Assembly (NCBI GenBank): GCA_030123545.1
Contig: CP126124.1
Location: forward strand, 3,100,001 to 3,164,000
Direction: 5' to 3'
Length of the DNA stretch: 64,000 bases
Source: Burkholderiaceae bacterium
Lineage (GTDB): Bacteria; Pseudomonadota; Gammaproteobacteria; Burkholderiales; Burkholderiaceae_C
Of the stretch, positions 26,246-35,343 are shown one piece after another; position 1 is the stretch's first letter; each line of letters begins with the position of its first letter. Under the pieces are notes generated by a model that had not been told where the DNA came from, made no database searches, and saw only the letters and a list, made by a program, of their open reading frames with translations. Position numbers and translations under genes: made by a program.

Positions 26246-27436
26246 TCAGCGCAGCGAACCGGTGAGCACCAGGTTGTCGCGGTGCACCATCTCCGGTTCG
26301 GCCGCGTACCCGAGCAGCGCCTGGAATCGGCTCGACGGCTTGCGGCAGATTAGCCGCGCCTCCGCGCTGGAATAGTTCGCAAGGCCGCGTCCGAACTCGC
26401 GCCCAGTGGCGTCGCGCACCGAGATCACGTCGCCGCGCGAGAATTCCCCCTCGACCGCGGTCATGCCGATCGGCAGCAGACTCTTGCCCTCGTCGCGCAG
26501 CTTGACGAGCGCTCCGTCGTCGACGACGACCGCGCCGCGCAGCTTCAGATGGTCGGCGATCCACTGCTTGCGCGCCTGCAGCTTCTGCGTCTGCGCGATC
26601 AGCAGCGTGCCGATCGCCTCACCGCGCACGAGGCGCAGCAGCGCGTCCGGCTCGCGCCCCCAGGCGATCACGGTGGAAGCGCCGGAACCGGCGGCGCGCT
26701 TGGCCGCCAGCACCTTGGTGATCATGCCGCCGCTGCCGATCTGGCTGCCGGCGCCGCCGGCGAGCCGCTCCAGCGCCGGATCGCCGGCCCGGGCCTCGCG
26801 CACCAGTTTCGCGTTCTCGTCCTTGCGCGGGTCCGCGGTGAACAGGCCCGGCTGGTCGGTCAGGATGATCAGCAGGTCGGCTTCGATCAGGTTCGCGACC
26901 AGCGCGCCCAGCGTGTCGTTGTCGCCGAACTTGATCTCGTCGTTGACCACGGTGTCGTTCTCGTTGATCACCGGCACCACGCCCAGGCGCAGCAGCGTCA
27001 GCAGCGTCGAGCGCGCGTTCAGGTAGCGCTCGCGGTCGGCCAGGTCGGCGTGCGTCAGCAGCACCTGCGCGCTGCCCAGGCCGTGCTCGCGCAGCTTGGT
27101 CTCGTACATCTGCGCCAGCCCCATCTGGCCCACCGCGGCGGCGGCCTGCAACTCAGGCACCTCGCGCGGGCGCCGCGGCCAGCCCAGGCGCTTCATGCCC
27201 TCGGCGATCGCGCCGCTCGACACCATCACCACCTCGCGCCGGCGCGCGCGATTCGCGGACGCAGCGCCCGGTGCCGCTGAGGGGCCCCCATGCACCAGCG
27301 CCGCCAGCTGCCGGCACCATTCGCCGATCGCGGCCGCGTCGAGCCCGCGCCCTTCGTTCGTGACCAGGCTGGAGCCGACCTTGACCACGATGCGGTGCGC
27401 GTCACGCAGCAGTCGGGATCCGTCTTTCTTGGTCAT
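26246..27436 (-). CDS. proB: ProB, glutamate 5-kinase with PUA domain
   Basis: Phosphorylates glutamate in the first step of proline synthesis. Of 396 residues, the amino-acid-kinase domain holds VVKVGSSLVTNEGRG (14-28), MVSSGAIAEGMKRL, PVINENDTVVNDEIKFGDNDTLGALVA (about 160-186) and GTGGMxTK-like GSGGMITKVLAAKRA. A C-terminal PUA domain follows from about residue 300. The protein is about 25 residues longer than E. coli ProB, owing to a Pro/Ala/Arg-rich insert before REVVMVSSG. Downstream of obgE on the same strand; proA is not in the window. Confidence 0.96.
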   Translation of the reverse strand: MTKKDGSRLLRDAHRIVVKVGSSLVTNEGRGLDAAAIGEWCRQLAALVHGGPSAAPGAASANRARRREVVMVSSGAIAEGMKRLGWPRRPREVPELQAAAAVGQMGLAQMYETKLREHGLGSAQVLLTHADLADRERYLNARSTLLTLLRLGVVPVINENDTVVNDEIKFGDNDTLGALVANLIEADLLIILTDQPGLFTADPRKDENAKLVREARAGDPALERLAGGAGSQIGSGGMITKVLAAKRAAGSGASTVIAWGREPDALLRLVRGEAIGTLLIAQTQKLQARKQWIADHLKLRGAVVVDDGALVKLRDEGKSLLPIGMTAVEGEFSRGDVISVRDATGREFGRGLANYSSAEARLICRKPSSRFQALLGYAAEPEMVHRDNLVLTGSLR

Positions 27437-27470
27437 TTGTGCCTGGAGCCGGCTTCAATCATGTACAGTA

Positions 27471-27489
27471 TGCTATATAAACAATAGCA
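27471..27489. repeat. 19-bp dyad repeat, copy 4 (intergenic)
   Basis: TGCTAT-ATAAACA-ATAGCA, with perfect 6-base arms, in the gap between obgE and proB. Confidence 0.7.
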
Positions 27490-27490
27490 A

Positions 27491-28561
27491 TCATGCATGG
27501 GAACGATCCGCGAAGCGCGGGTCGGGCTGCGCCGGTGCCGCGTCGGCCGCCTGCAGCTGCGCGAGCTGCTGGTACACCGCATGGACCAGCGCCGCGCAAC
27601 CCTCGTGCGTCAGCGCCGAGATCTCGAACACCGGCCCCTTGTAGCGCAGCCGGCGCACGAATTCGCGCACGCGCGCGGCGCGCTCGCCGGCCGGCACCAT
27701 GTCGATCTTGTTCAGCACCAGCCAGCGCGGCTTGCGGTACAGCTTCTCGTCGTATTTTTTAAGCTCGGCGACGATGGCCCGCGCCTGCGCGACCGGATCG
27801 ACCGCTTCGTCGAACGGCGCCAGATCGACCACGTGCAGCAGAAGGCGCGTGCGCTGCAGATGCCGCAGGAACAGATGGCCGAGGCCCGCGCCCTGCGACG
27901 CGCCCTCGATCAGCCCGGGCAGATCGGCCACCACGAAGCTCTGCTCGGGGCCGGCGCGCACCACGCCGAGATTCGGGTGCAGCGTCGTGAACGGGTAGTC
28001 GGCAATGCGCGGGCGCGCGTTCGAGATCGCCGAGATCAGGGTCGACTTGCCGGCGTTCGGCAGGCCGAGCAGGCCCACGTCGGCCAGCACCTTGAGTTCG
28101 AGCTTCAGGCTCTTCTTCTCGCCGGGCCAGCCCGGCGTCTTCTGGCGCGGCGCGCGGTTGATCGCGCTCTTGAAACGCAGGTTGCCGAACCCGCCGTCGC
28201 CGCCGCGCGCGATGATCACGACCTCGCCCGGCACCAGCAGCTCGTGCAGCACCTCGCCGCTGGCCACGTCGCTGATCACGGTGCCGACCGGCATCCTCAA
28301 AGTGATGTCGGCGCCGGCCGCGCCGAACATGTCGGAGCCCATGCCATGCTCGCCGCGCCGCGCTTCGTGACGCCGCGAGAACCGGTAGTCGACCAGCGTG
28401 TTCAGATTGGCATCCGCCAGGGCATAGACATGACCGCCGCGCCCGCCGTCGCCGCCGCTCGGGCCGCCGAATTCCTTGAACTTCTCGTGCCGGAACGCGA
28501 CGCAGCCGTTGCCGCCGTCACCGGCTGCAACATCGATAAAGGCTTCGTCGACGAACTTCAT
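27491..28561 (-). CDS. obgE: ObgE, ribosome-associated GTPase
   Basis: Essential Obg GTPase in 50S assembly and stress control, 356 residues. The Gly-rich Obg fold is at 1-158 (MKFVDEAFIDVAAGDGGNGC, GGDGGRGGHVY). The G domain follows with G1 GLPNAGKST (about 166-174), G3 DLPGLIEGASQGAGLG, G4 NKID and G5 SALT. The C-terminal extension is short compared with E. coli. It sits after rplU-rpmA, as in most bacteria, with a terminator between. Confidence 0.97.
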   Translation of the reverse strand: MKFVDEAFIDVAAGDGGNGCVAFRHEKFKEFGGPSGGDGGRGGHVYALADANLNTLVDYRFSRRHEARRGEHGMGSDMFGAAGADITLRMPVGTVISDVASGEVLHELLVPGEVVIIARGGDGGFGNLRFKSAINRAPRQKTPGWPGEKKSLKLELKVLADVGLLGLPNAGKSTLISAISNARPRIADYPFTTLHPNLGVVRAGPEQSFVVADLPGLIEGASQGAGLGHLFLRHLQRTRLLLHVVDLAPFDEAVDPVAQARAIVAELKKYDEKLYRKPRWLVLNKIDMVPAGERAARVREFVRRLRYKGPVFEISALTHEGCAALVHAVYQQLAQLQAADAAPAQPDPRFADRSHA

Positions 28562-28599
28562 GGCCCGAGCAGTCTACAGAGGAACGATCCACCGATGCC

Positions 28600-28633
28600 G
28601 CGAAAACACAAAAGCCCCGCCAGGCGGGGCTTT
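28600..28633 (-). terminator. Rho-independent terminator after rpmA
   Basis: The stem AAAGCCCCGCC/GGCGGGGCTTT (28611-28633) is followed on the minus strand by the T-rich TGTGTTTTCG. It ends the rplU-rpmA transcript just before obgE. Confidence 0.85.
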
Positions 28634-28658
28634 GAGTCGCAGCCGTGCTGCGCCGGTG

Positions 28659-28916
28659 TCAGCCCGGCGTCACGCTGACAGTCTGCTTGTTCAGCGCGCC
28701 CTTCACGTCGAACGACACATGGCCGTCGACCAGAGCGAACAAGGTGTGGTCCTTGCCAACCCCGACGTTCGTGCCCGGATGAAAGCGCGTGCCGCGCTGG
28801 CGCACGATGATCGCGCCGGCAGAAATCTGCTGCCCGCCGAACACCTTGACGCCGAGCATCTTCGGTTGCGAATCGCGCCCGTTGCGCGTGGAGCCGCCGC
28901 CTTTTTTCTGTGCCAT
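28659..28916 (-). CDS. rpmA: RpmA, ribosomal protein L27
   Basis: 50S subunit protein whose N-terminus reaches the peptidyl-transferase centre. The 85-residue product begins MAQKKGGGSTRNGRDSQPK, which carries the flexible basic tail, followed by LGVKVFGGQ and IIVRQRGTRFHPG. Normal length, with no extra N-terminal cleavage sequence. It follows rplU by 12 bases. Confidence 0.98.
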   Translation of the reverse strand: MAQKKGGGSTRNGRDSQPKMLGVKVFGGQQISAGAIIVRQRGTRFHPGTNVGVGKDHTLFALVDGHVSFDVKGALNKQTVSVTPG

Positions 28917-28928
28917 GAAACCTTCTCC

Positions 28929-29240
28929 TTACGCCGCAATCGCACCGATCTGCAATTCGGTGAACTGCTGACGATGCCCCTGGCGCTTCTGATAATGCTT
29001 GCGGCGGCGCATCTTGAAAATGCGTACCTTGTCGCGCAGACCGTGCGCCAGCACCGTGACGGTGACGGTCGCGCCGGCAACCAATGGCGTGCCGACCCGG
29101 ATCTGCTCCCCATCGCCGACGGCGAGCACCTGGTCGATCACGATTTCCTGGCCGACGTCCGCAGCAATCTGTTCTACCTTGATCTTCTCGCCGGTGGCAA
29201 CACGATACTGTTTGCCGCCGGTTTTTATGACCGCGTACAT
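28929..29240 (-). CDS. rplU: RplU, ribosomal protein L21
   Basis: 50S subunit protein, 103 residues, beginning MYAVIKTGGKQYRVATGEKIKVEQ; an upstream in-frame ATG at 29282 adds 14 unrelated residues and is rejected. The C-terminal signature KMRRRKHYQKRQGHRQQFTELQI is the L21 hallmark. First gene of rplU-rpmA, with a perfect TATAAT about 53 bases upstream. Confidence 0.98.
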   Translation of the reverse strand: MYAVIKTGGKQYRVATGEKIKVEQIAADVGQEIVIDQVLAVGDGEQIRVGTPLVAGATVTVTVLAHGLRDKVRIFKMRRRKHYQKRQGHRQQFTELQIGAIAA

Positions 29241-29292
29241 GCCCTGACCTCTATGGTGGAAGTTCCATGGACGAATTTCCACGGAGCCCTAG

Positions 29293-29298
29293 ATTATA
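29293..29298 (-). promoter_or_regulatory. -10 element of rplU
   Basis: TATAAT on the minus strand, giving a leader of roughly 46 bases. It is back to back with the ispB promoter. No good -35 box is visible. Confidence 0.5.
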
Positions 29299-29361
29299 GC
29301 GGGGTTCAACGATGTCGCCGGAGGCGGGCTGTGCCGGGCCGGCCGGCCGGCTCGGCCTTCC

Positions 29362-29367
29362 TATAAT
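29362..29367 (+). promoter_or_regulatory. -10 element of ispB
   Basis: TATAAT followed by CGTTGACC. Transcription would start near 29374, about 35 bases before the GTG at 29409. Confidence 0.5.
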
Positions 29368-29408
29368 CGTTGACCGGGCCTCGCCAAACCTTGATCTGGC
29401 GGTAGGCC

Positions 29409-30443
29409 GTGCGCCCGGCGTTGCCACCCTGCCCCGCCGCTGTCCTCGCCCTTTTTGCCTTGTCCGCCCATTCTTCCAGCACTGCGGCAGTCCTCGCGCT
29501 GATCGAGAGCGACATGCGCGAAGTCGACCGGCAGATCGCGCGCCGCCTCGACTCGGGCGTGGCGCTGGTCGGCGAGGTCTCGCGCTACATCATTGCCGCC
29601 GGCGGCAAGCGACTGCGCCCAGCGCTGCTGCTGCTGACCTGCGGCGCGCTCGGCTACACCGGCACGCAGCGCTTCAACCTGGCCGCTATCGTCGAGTTCA
29701 TCCACACCGCCACGCTGCTGCACGACGACGTGGTCGATGAGTCGACGCTGCGCCGCGGGCGCGCCACCGCCAACGAATCGTTCGGCAACCCGGCCAGCGT
29801 TCTGGTCGGCGACTTTCTGTATTCGCGCGCGTTCCAGATGATGCTCGACGCAGGCTCGATGCGCGTGATGGAGATCCTGGCCGACGCCACCAACGTGATC
29901 GCCGAGGGCGAGGTGCTGCAGCTGATGAACATGCACGACGCCTCGCTCGACGAGGCCGGCTACCTGCGCGTGATCCGCTCCAAGACCGCGAAGCTGTTCG
30001 AGGCCAGCGCGCGGCTCGGCGCGGTGCTGGCCGCATCGTCGTCCGAGATCGAGCAGGCCTGCGCCGACTACGGGCAGGCGCTCGGCACCGCGTTCCAGGT
30101 GATCGACGACCTGCTCGACTACGACGGCGACGCGACCGAGATGGGCAAGAACCTCGGCGACGACCTGCGCGAGGGCAAGGCGACGCTGCCGCTGATCGTC
30201 GCGATGCAGCGCGGCAACGCCGAAGAGCGGAGCATCGTGCGCACCGCGATCGAAACCGGCGCGGTCGCCGAGCTCGACCGCATCGTCGCGATCGTGCGCG
30301 AGACCGGCGCGCTAGCCGTGACCCGGCAGGCCGCGGCGGCCGAAGCGACGCGTGCGATCGCGGCTGTGCGGCGACTGCCGGACAATCCGTACCGCGACGG
30401 TTTGCTAGAATTGGCGGCTCAGCTTCTCGAGCGCCGGTCCTGA
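29409..30443 (+). CDS. ispB: IspB, octaprenyl diphosphate synthase
   Basis: Trans-prenyltransferase making the ubiquinone side chain. The first Asp-rich motif is in ATLLHDDVVDESTLRRG and the second in QVIDDLLDYDGDATEMGKNLGDDLREGK, with GGKRLRPALLLL near the N-terminus. From GTG 29409 the protein is 344 residues; family similarity starts around the TTG at 29460 (SAHSSSTAAVLALIESDM), which would give 327 residues, so the start is uncertain. Divergent from rplU, the usual bacterial neighbour. Confidence 0.95.
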   Translation: MRPALPPCPAAVLALFALSAHSSSTAAVLALIESDMREVDRQIARRLDSGVALVGEVSRYIIAAGGKRLRPALLLLTCGALGYTGTQRFNLAAIVEFIHTATLLHDDVVDESTLRRGRATANESFGNPASVLVGDFLYSRAFQMMLDAGSMRVMEILADATNVIAEGEVLQLMNMHDASLDEAGYLRVIRSKTAKLFEASARLGAVLAASSSEIEQACADYGQALGTAFQVIDDLLDYDGDATEMGKNLGDDLREGKATLPLIVAMQRGNAEERSIVRTAIETGAVAELDRIVAIVRETGALAVTRQAAAAEATRAIAAVRRLPDNPYRDGLLELAAQLLERRS

Positions 30444-30480
30444 ATGCCCTCTCGTGGCGACGGCGCTCCCGCGGTCGACC

Positions 30481-30524
30481 CGGCTCTCACGGGCCATCAA
30501 GGTATCCGGCCCTCACGGGCCATC
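30481..30524. repeat. Two direct copies of an 18-bp sequence before tRNA-Pro
   Basis: CGGCTCTCACGGGCCATC (30481-30498) and CGGCCCTCACGGGCCATC (30507-30524) differ at one base. The second runs into the first base of the tRNA. Confidence 0.7.
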
Positions 30525-30600
30525 GGGGTGTAGCTTAGCCTGGTAGAGCGCTACGTTCGGGACGTAGAGGCCGGAGGTTCGAATCCTCTCACCCCGACCA
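30524..30600 (+). tRNA. tRNA-Pro (anticodon CGG)
   Basis: A 77-base cloverleaf with encoded CCA. The acceptor stem is CGGGGTG/CACCCCG, the anticodon stem CTACG/CGTAG with loop TTCGGGA (anticodon CGG), and the T arm GGAGG-TTCGAAT-CCTCT. It reads CCG proline codons and stands alone between ispB and pilB. Confidence 0.97.
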
Positions 30601-30804
30601 GGTTTCCCGGGTTCGTGACGGCGACCCGCACGCATCCGGTATGGCAACCTGCCTGCCTGCGAGATCCTGGCGCCCACGGCTGCTTGCTCGCGGTTGACCG
30701 ACCTTCTCGGATCCTCGCCCCGATCCGGCAGCCGGCGTGAATTATTGTGCCTTTATGCCAACTTCGGCGCGAGACGGGTGCCGCTTTTCAATTTACAGTG
30801 GCTG

Positions 30805-30824
30805 GTCAATCGGCGATGATTGAC
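30805..30824. promoter_or_regulatory. Inverted repeat upstream of pilB
   Basis: GTCAATC-GGCGAT-GATTGAC, with perfect 7-base arms, 54 bases before the pilB ATG. Possible operator. The rest of 30601-30877 shows nothing clear. Confidence 0.35.
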
Positions 30825-30877
30825 ATGCCGTTTACATTGCCATACAGCCACCCGAACGCACTGCACTTTCTCGACAG

Positions 30878-32617
30878 ATGGCCGTCGTCGACTCGATCAT
30901 CAAGGACATGGCTCCGGGCACGCTGCCCGGGCTGGGCCGCACGCTGGTTGCCGCGGGCAAGCTCGAGCAAAAGCGCGCCGAGGAGATCTACCGCAAGTCG
31001 CAGACCAGCCGCACCAGCTTCATCGCCGAACTGACCGGCTCGGGTACGGTGTCGGCGCGCGACCTCGCGCACATCATGTCGACTGCCTACGCGGCGCCGT
31101 TGCTCGACCTCGATGCGATCGACGTGGACCGGCTGCCCAAGGGCCTGCTCGACGGCAAGACCTGCCTCGACTACCGCGTCGTCGCGCTCAACAAACGCGG
31201 CAACCGGCTGAGCGTGGCCAGCGCCGACCCGTCGGATCGCCAGGCCGCCGAGAAGATCAAGTTCGCGACCCAATTGCATGTCGACTGGGTCGTCGTCGAA
31301 TTCGACAAGCTGTCCAAGCTGGTCGAGGCCGCCGCGACCTCGGCGACCGAAGCTATCGACAACCTGGTCGGTGAGGACTTCGAGTTCGACGAGGCGGCGA
31401 TGGAGGCCGCGTCACCCGACAGCGGCGAAAACACCACCACCGCCGAAGTCGAGGACGCGCCGGTCGTCAAGTTCCTGCACAAGATGCTGCGTGATGCGAT
31501 CGGCATGCGTGCGTCGGATTTGCACTTCGAGCCGTATGAGCAGTTCTATCGGGTGCGCTTTCGCGTCGACGGCGAATTGCGCGAGATCGCGACGCCGCCG
31601 ATCGCGATCAAGGACAAGCTGGCGTCGCGCATCAAGGTGATCTCGCGGCTCGACATCTCGGAAAAGCGCGTGCCGCAGGACGGCCGCATGAAGCTCAAGA
31701 TCGGGCCGGAGCGGGTGATCGACTTTCGCGTGAGCACGCTGCCGACGCTGTTCGGCGAAAAGATCGTGATCCGCATCCTGGACCCGAGCAGCGCCAAGCT
31801 CGGCATCGACGCGCTCGGCTACGAGCCCGAGGAGCGCGACCGTCTGGTCAAGGCGATCAACCGGCCGTACGGCATGGTGCTGGTCACCGGCCCGACCGGG
31901 TCCGGCAAGACCGTGTCGCTCTACACCTGCCTGAACATGCTGAACAAGGCGGGGGTAAACATCGCCACCGCCGAGGATCCGTCCGAAATCAACCTGCCCG
32001 GCGTGAACCAGGTCAACGTCAACGACAAGGCGGGCCTGACGTTCGCGGTGGCGCTGCGCTCGTTCCTGCGCCAGGATCCGGACATCATCATGGTCGGCGA
32101 AATCCGCGATCTCGAAACCGCGGACATCGCGATCAAGGCCGCGCAGACCGGGCACTTGGTGCTGTCCACGCTGCACACCAACGATGCGCCGGCGACGCTC
32201 ACGCGAATGCGCAACATGGGCATCGCGCCGTTCAACATCGCGTCGAGCGTGATCCTGATCACCGCGCAGCGGCTGGCGCGGCGCCTGTGCGTCAACTGCA
32301 AGGAGCCGGTCGACGTGCCGTACGAGGCGCTGCTCGACGCCGGCTTCAAAGAGGACGATATCGACGGCAGCTGGAAGCCGTACCGGCCGGTCGGCTGCTC
32401 GGCCTGCAACGAGGGTTACAAGGGCCGGGTTGGCATCTACCAGGTGATGCCGATCAGCGAAGAAATCCAGCGGCTGATCCTGAACGACGCGAGCGCGCTC
32501 GATATCGACGAGCAGGCGCAGCGCGAGGGCGTGCGCACGCTGCGCCAGTCGGGCCTGCACAAGGTGATGACCGGCGTGACCTCGCTCGAGGAAGTGCTGG
32601 CCGTGACCAACGAATGA
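30878..32617 (+). CDS. pilB: PilB, type IV pilus extension ATPase
   Basis: Hexameric ATPase driving pilus assembly, 579 residues. The N-terminal MshEN/T2SSE-N domain is at about 1-180. The ATPase core has Walker A GPTGSGKT near 341, the Asp box EDPSEINLPGV, Walker B IIMVGEIRDLETADIA and the His box STLHTNDAPATL. A zinc-binding tetracysteine is formed by CVNCKEP and CSACNEGYKGR near 470-515. First gene of pilB-pilC-pilD. No pilin gene is in the window. Confidence 0.97.
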   Translation: MAVVDSIIKDMAPGTLPGLGRTLVAAGKLEQKRAEEIYRKSQTSRTSFIAELTGSGTVSARDLAHIMSTAYAAPLLDLDAIDVDRLPKGLLDGKTCLDYRVVALNKRGNRLSVASADPSDRQAAEKIKFATQLHVDWVVVEFDKLSKLVEAAATSATEAIDNLVGEDFEFDEAAMEAASPDSGENTTTAEVEDAPVVKFLHKMLRDAIGMRASDLHFEPYEQFYRVRFRVDGELREIATPPIAIKDKLASRIKVISRLDISEKRVPQDGRMKLKIGPERVIDFRVSTLPTLFGEKIVIRILDPSSAKLGIDALGYEPEERDRLVKAINRPYGMVLVTGPTGSGKTVSLYTCLNMLNKAGVNIATAEDPSEINLPGVNQVNVNDKAGLTFAVALRSFLRQDPDIIMVGEIRDLETADIAIKAAQTGHLVLSTLHTNDAPATLTRMRNMGIAPFNIASSVILITAQRLARRLCVNCKEPVDVPYEALLDAGFKEDDIDGSWKPYRPVGCSACNEGYKGRVGIYQVMPISEEIQRLILNDASALDIDEQAQREGVRTLRQSGLHKVMTGVTSLEEVLAVTNE

Positions 32618-32639
32618 CGGGGATCACCCAAAGGGATTT

Positions 32640-33857
32640 ATGGCAACTGCAGCAGCCAGCAACATCAAGGAATTCGTCTTCGAGTGGGAAGGCAAGGACC
32701 GCAATGGCAAGCTGGTCCGCGGCGAGACCCGCGCCGCCGGCGAGAACCAGGTGCAGGCGTCGCTGCGCCGCCAGGGCGTGCTGCCGAGCAAGATCAGGAA
32801 GCGCAAGATGCGCGCGGGCAAGCGCATCCGACCGAAGGACCTCGCGATCTTCACGCGCCAGCTGGCGACCATGATGAAGGCCGGAGTGCCGCTGCTGCAG
32901 GCGTTCGACATCGTCGGGCGCGGCAACCCGAACCCCAGTGTCACCAAGCTGCTCAACGACATCCGCACCGATGTCGAGACCGGCACTTCGCTCAGCGCCG
33001 CGTTCCGCAAGTTTCCGATGTATTTCGACAGCCTGTACTGCAACCTGGTCGAGGCCGGCGAAGCGGCCGGTATCCTGGACCAACTGCTGGACCGGCTTGC
33101 GACTTACATGGAGAAGACCGAGGCGATCAAGTCGAAGATCAAGTCGGCGCTGATGTATCCGACCGCGGTGATCATCGTCGCGTTCGTCGTGGTGTCGGTG
33201 ATCATGATCTTCGTGATCCCTTCGTTCAAGCAGGTATTCACCTCGTTCGGCGCCGACCTGCCTGCGCCGACGCTGTTCGTGATCGGGATGAGCGAGTTCT
33301 TCGTCAAATACTGGTGGTTGATCTTCGGCGGGATCGGCGGCGGCCTGTACTTCTTCCTGCAGGCTTGGAAGCGCAACGAGAAGGTCCAGCGGTTCATGGA
33401 TCGGATGCTGCTCAAGCTGCCGATCTTCGGCGTGCTGATCGACAAGTCCTGCGTCGCGCGCTGGACCCGCACGTTGTCGACGATGTTCGCCGCCGGCGTG
33501 CCGTTGGTCGAGGCGCTCGATTCGGTCGGCGGGGCGTCCGGCAATTCGGTCTACGCGATCGCGACCGAGAAGATCCAGCAGGAAGTCTCCACCGGAACCA
33601 GCCTCACCGCGGCGATGACCAATGCCCACGTGTTTCCGAGCATGGTGCTGCAGATGTGCGCGATCGGCGAGGAATCGGGTTCGATCGACCACATGCTCGG
33701 CAAGGCGGCGGATTTCTATGAATCCGAGGTGGACGACATGGTCGCCGGGCTGTCCAGCCTGATGGAGCCGATCATCATCGTGGTGCTGGGGATCGTGATC
33801 GGCGGCATCGTGATCTCGATGTACCTGCCGATCTTCAAGCTGGGCGCAGTCGTTTGA
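32640..33857 (+). CDS. pilC: PilC, type IV pilus inner-membrane platform protein
   Basis: Polytopic platform protein of the pilus machine, 405 residues. Two repeated T2SSF domains are visible: the first at about 70-195 (FTRQLATMMKAGVPLLQAFDIV, LVEAGEAAGILDQLLDRLATYME) and the second at about 270-395 (WTRTLSTMFAAGVPLVEALDSVGG, MCAIGEESGSIDHMLGKAADFYE). Each is followed by a membrane segment. It lies 22 bases after pilB; its stop overlaps the pilD start by one base. Confidence 0.97.
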   Translation: MATAAASNIKEFVFEWEGKDRNGKLVRGETRAAGENQVQASLRRQGVLPSKIRKRKMRAGKRIRPKDLAIFTRQLATMMKAGVPLLQAFDIVGRGNPNPSVTKLLNDIRTDVETGTSLSAAFRKFPMYFDSLYCNLVEAGEAAGILDQLLDRLATYMEKTEAIKSKIKSALMYPTAVIIVAFVVVSVIMIFVIPSFKQVFTSFGADLPAPTLFVIGMSEFFVKYWWLIFGGIGGGLYFFLQAWKRNEKVQRFMDRMLLKLPIFGVLIDKSCVARWTRTLSTMFAAGVPLVEALDSVGGASGNSVYAIATEKIQQEVSTGTSLTAAMTNAHVFPSMVLQMCAIGEESGSIDHMLGKAADFYESEVDDMVAGLSSLMEPIIIVVLGIVIGGIVISMYLPIFKLGAVV

Positions 33858-34708
33858 TGGACGCTTCGCAGTGGCTCGTCGCCTCGATCGGCGGCGTGCT
33901 CGGACTGCTGCTCGGCAGTTTCCTCAATGTCGTGATCTACCGCCTGCCGAAGATGCTGGAGGCGCAATGGGCGGCCGAGTGCGCGCAGATGGCCGGCGAG
34001 ACGCCGCAGGCCACCGAGGCCACGCCGACCTTCAATCTGATGGTGCCGCGGTCGCGCTGCTCGCATTGCGGCCACCAGATCCGCTGGTACGAGAACATCC
34101 CGCTGCTGAGTTACCTGGCGCTGCGCGGCAAATGCTCGAGCTGCGGCGCATCGATCGGGCTGCGCTATCCGCTGGTGGAACTCGCCACCGGCGCCCTGTT
34201 CTTCTGGTGCTTCCACCGTTGGGGCGCGACGCCGACGGCGCTGGTCTGGTGCGGCTTCTCGGGCGCGATCGTCGCGCTGGCGCTGATCGACTGGGACACG
34301 ACGCTGCTGCCCGACGACATCACGCTGCCGCTGCTGTGGGCCGGACTGCTGGCCGCGGCGCTGGGATGGACCGGCGTGCCGCCGGCGAGCGCGCTCTGGG
34401 GCGCGGCCGCGGGCTATCTGTCGCTGTGGCTGATCTATTGGGTGTTCAAGCTGGCGACCGGCAAGGAAGGCATGGGCTATGGCGACTTCAAGCTATTCGC
34501 CGCTTTGGGCGCCTGGTTCGGCTGGCAAGCGCTGGTGCCGATCATCCTGATCGCATCGCTGGTCGGCGCGGTGGTCGGCATCGCGCTCAAGCTCACACGC
34601 AGGCTGCGCGAAGGCGGCTACGTGCCGTTCGGTCCGTTCCTCGCCGGTGCCGGGCTGATCGCGATGCTGTTCGAACCGCAAGCCCTGCTGCGCATTGTGG
34701 GGTTGTAG
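33857..34708 (+). CDS. pilD: PilD, prepilin peptidase and N-methyltransferase
   Basis: Aspartyl membrane protease that cleaves and methylates prepilins, 283 residues, from ATG 33857 (TGATG overlap with pilC; an adjacent TTG at 33854 is a possible alternative). The N-terminal cytoplasmic domain has the tetracysteine CSHCGHQ and CSSCGA. The catalytic Asps are in LIDWDTTLLPDD and the GxGD-type MGYGDFKLF. Multiple membrane helices follow, with GG-rich packing as usual. Confidence 0.97.
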   Translation: MDASQWLVASIGGVLGLLLGSFLNVVIYRLPKMLEAQWAAECAQMAGETPQATEATPTFNLMVPRSRCSHCGHQIRWYENIPLLSYLALRGKCSSCGASIGLRYPLVELATGALFFWCFHRWGATPTALVWCGFSGAIVALALIDWDTTLLPDDITLPLLWAGLLAAALGWTGVPPASALWGAAAGYLSLWLIYWVFKLATGKEGMGYGDFKLFAALGAWFGWQALVPIILIASLVGAVVGIALKLTRRLREGGYVPFGPFLAGAGLIAMLFEPQALLRIVGL

Positions 34709-34712
34709 CGCG

Positions 34713-35321
34713 ATGCCGGAGGCGAGGCGCATCGGGCTCACCGGCGGCATCGGCAGCGGCAAGAGCACGGTCGCCGCGATCCTGCAGGAACTGGGCGCTG
34801 CCATCGTCGACGCCGACCAGATCGCGCGCGGGGTCACCGCGCCGGGTGGCGGCGCGATCGCCGCGATCCGCGCGCAATTCGGTCCGGACTTCATCACCGC
34901 CGATGGCGCGCTCGACCGTGACCGCATGCGTGCCGCCGCCTTCGGCGATTCAGAGGTCAAGCTGCGGCTGGAGGCGATCGTCCATCCGCTGGTCGGCGCA
35001 GAGGCCAGGCGCCAGGCCGACGCCGCGCTGCAGGCCGGGCGGCGCTGCGTCGTGTTCGACATTCCGCTGCTGGTCGAGTCGGGCCGTTGGCGGCGCCTGC
35101 TCGATCAGGTGCTGGTGCTCGACTGCACCCCGCAGACCCAGGTCGATCGCGTGGTCGCGCGCAGTGGCCTCACGCGCACCGCGGTCGAACAAATCGTCGC
35201 GGCGCAGGCCTCCCGGCTCGCCCGGCTGGCGGCAGCCGACATGGTGATCTTCAACGACGCTCTCGCGCCTGCGCAGCTGCGCATCGCGGTCGAGCAGATC
35301 GCCGGCCGCATCGGGCTATGA
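34713..35321 (+). CDS. coaE: CoaE, dephospho-CoA kinase
   Basis: Last step of coenzyme A synthesis (ATP-dependent 3'-phosphorylation). The 202-residue protein begins MPEARRIGLTGGIGSGKSTVAAIL with its P-loop, followed by IVDADQIARGVTAPGG, the lid region and VFDIPLLVESGRW. The start is four bases after the pilD stop; an earlier ATG at 34695 would overlap pilD. The pilD-coaE-zapD-yacG order is classical in proteobacteria. Confidence 0.96.
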   Translation: MPEARRIGLTGGIGSGKSTVAAILQELGAAIVDADQIARGVTAPGGGAIAAIRAQFGPDFITADGALDRDRMRAAAFGDSEVKLRLEAIVHPLVGAEARRQADAALQAGRRCVVFDIPLLVESGRWRRLLDQVLVLDCTPQTQVDRVVARSGLTRTAVEQIVAAQASRLARLAAADMVIFNDALAPAQLRIAVEQIAGRIGL

Positions 35322-35343
35322 TGCGGGGCGTGCACCCCGCAGC

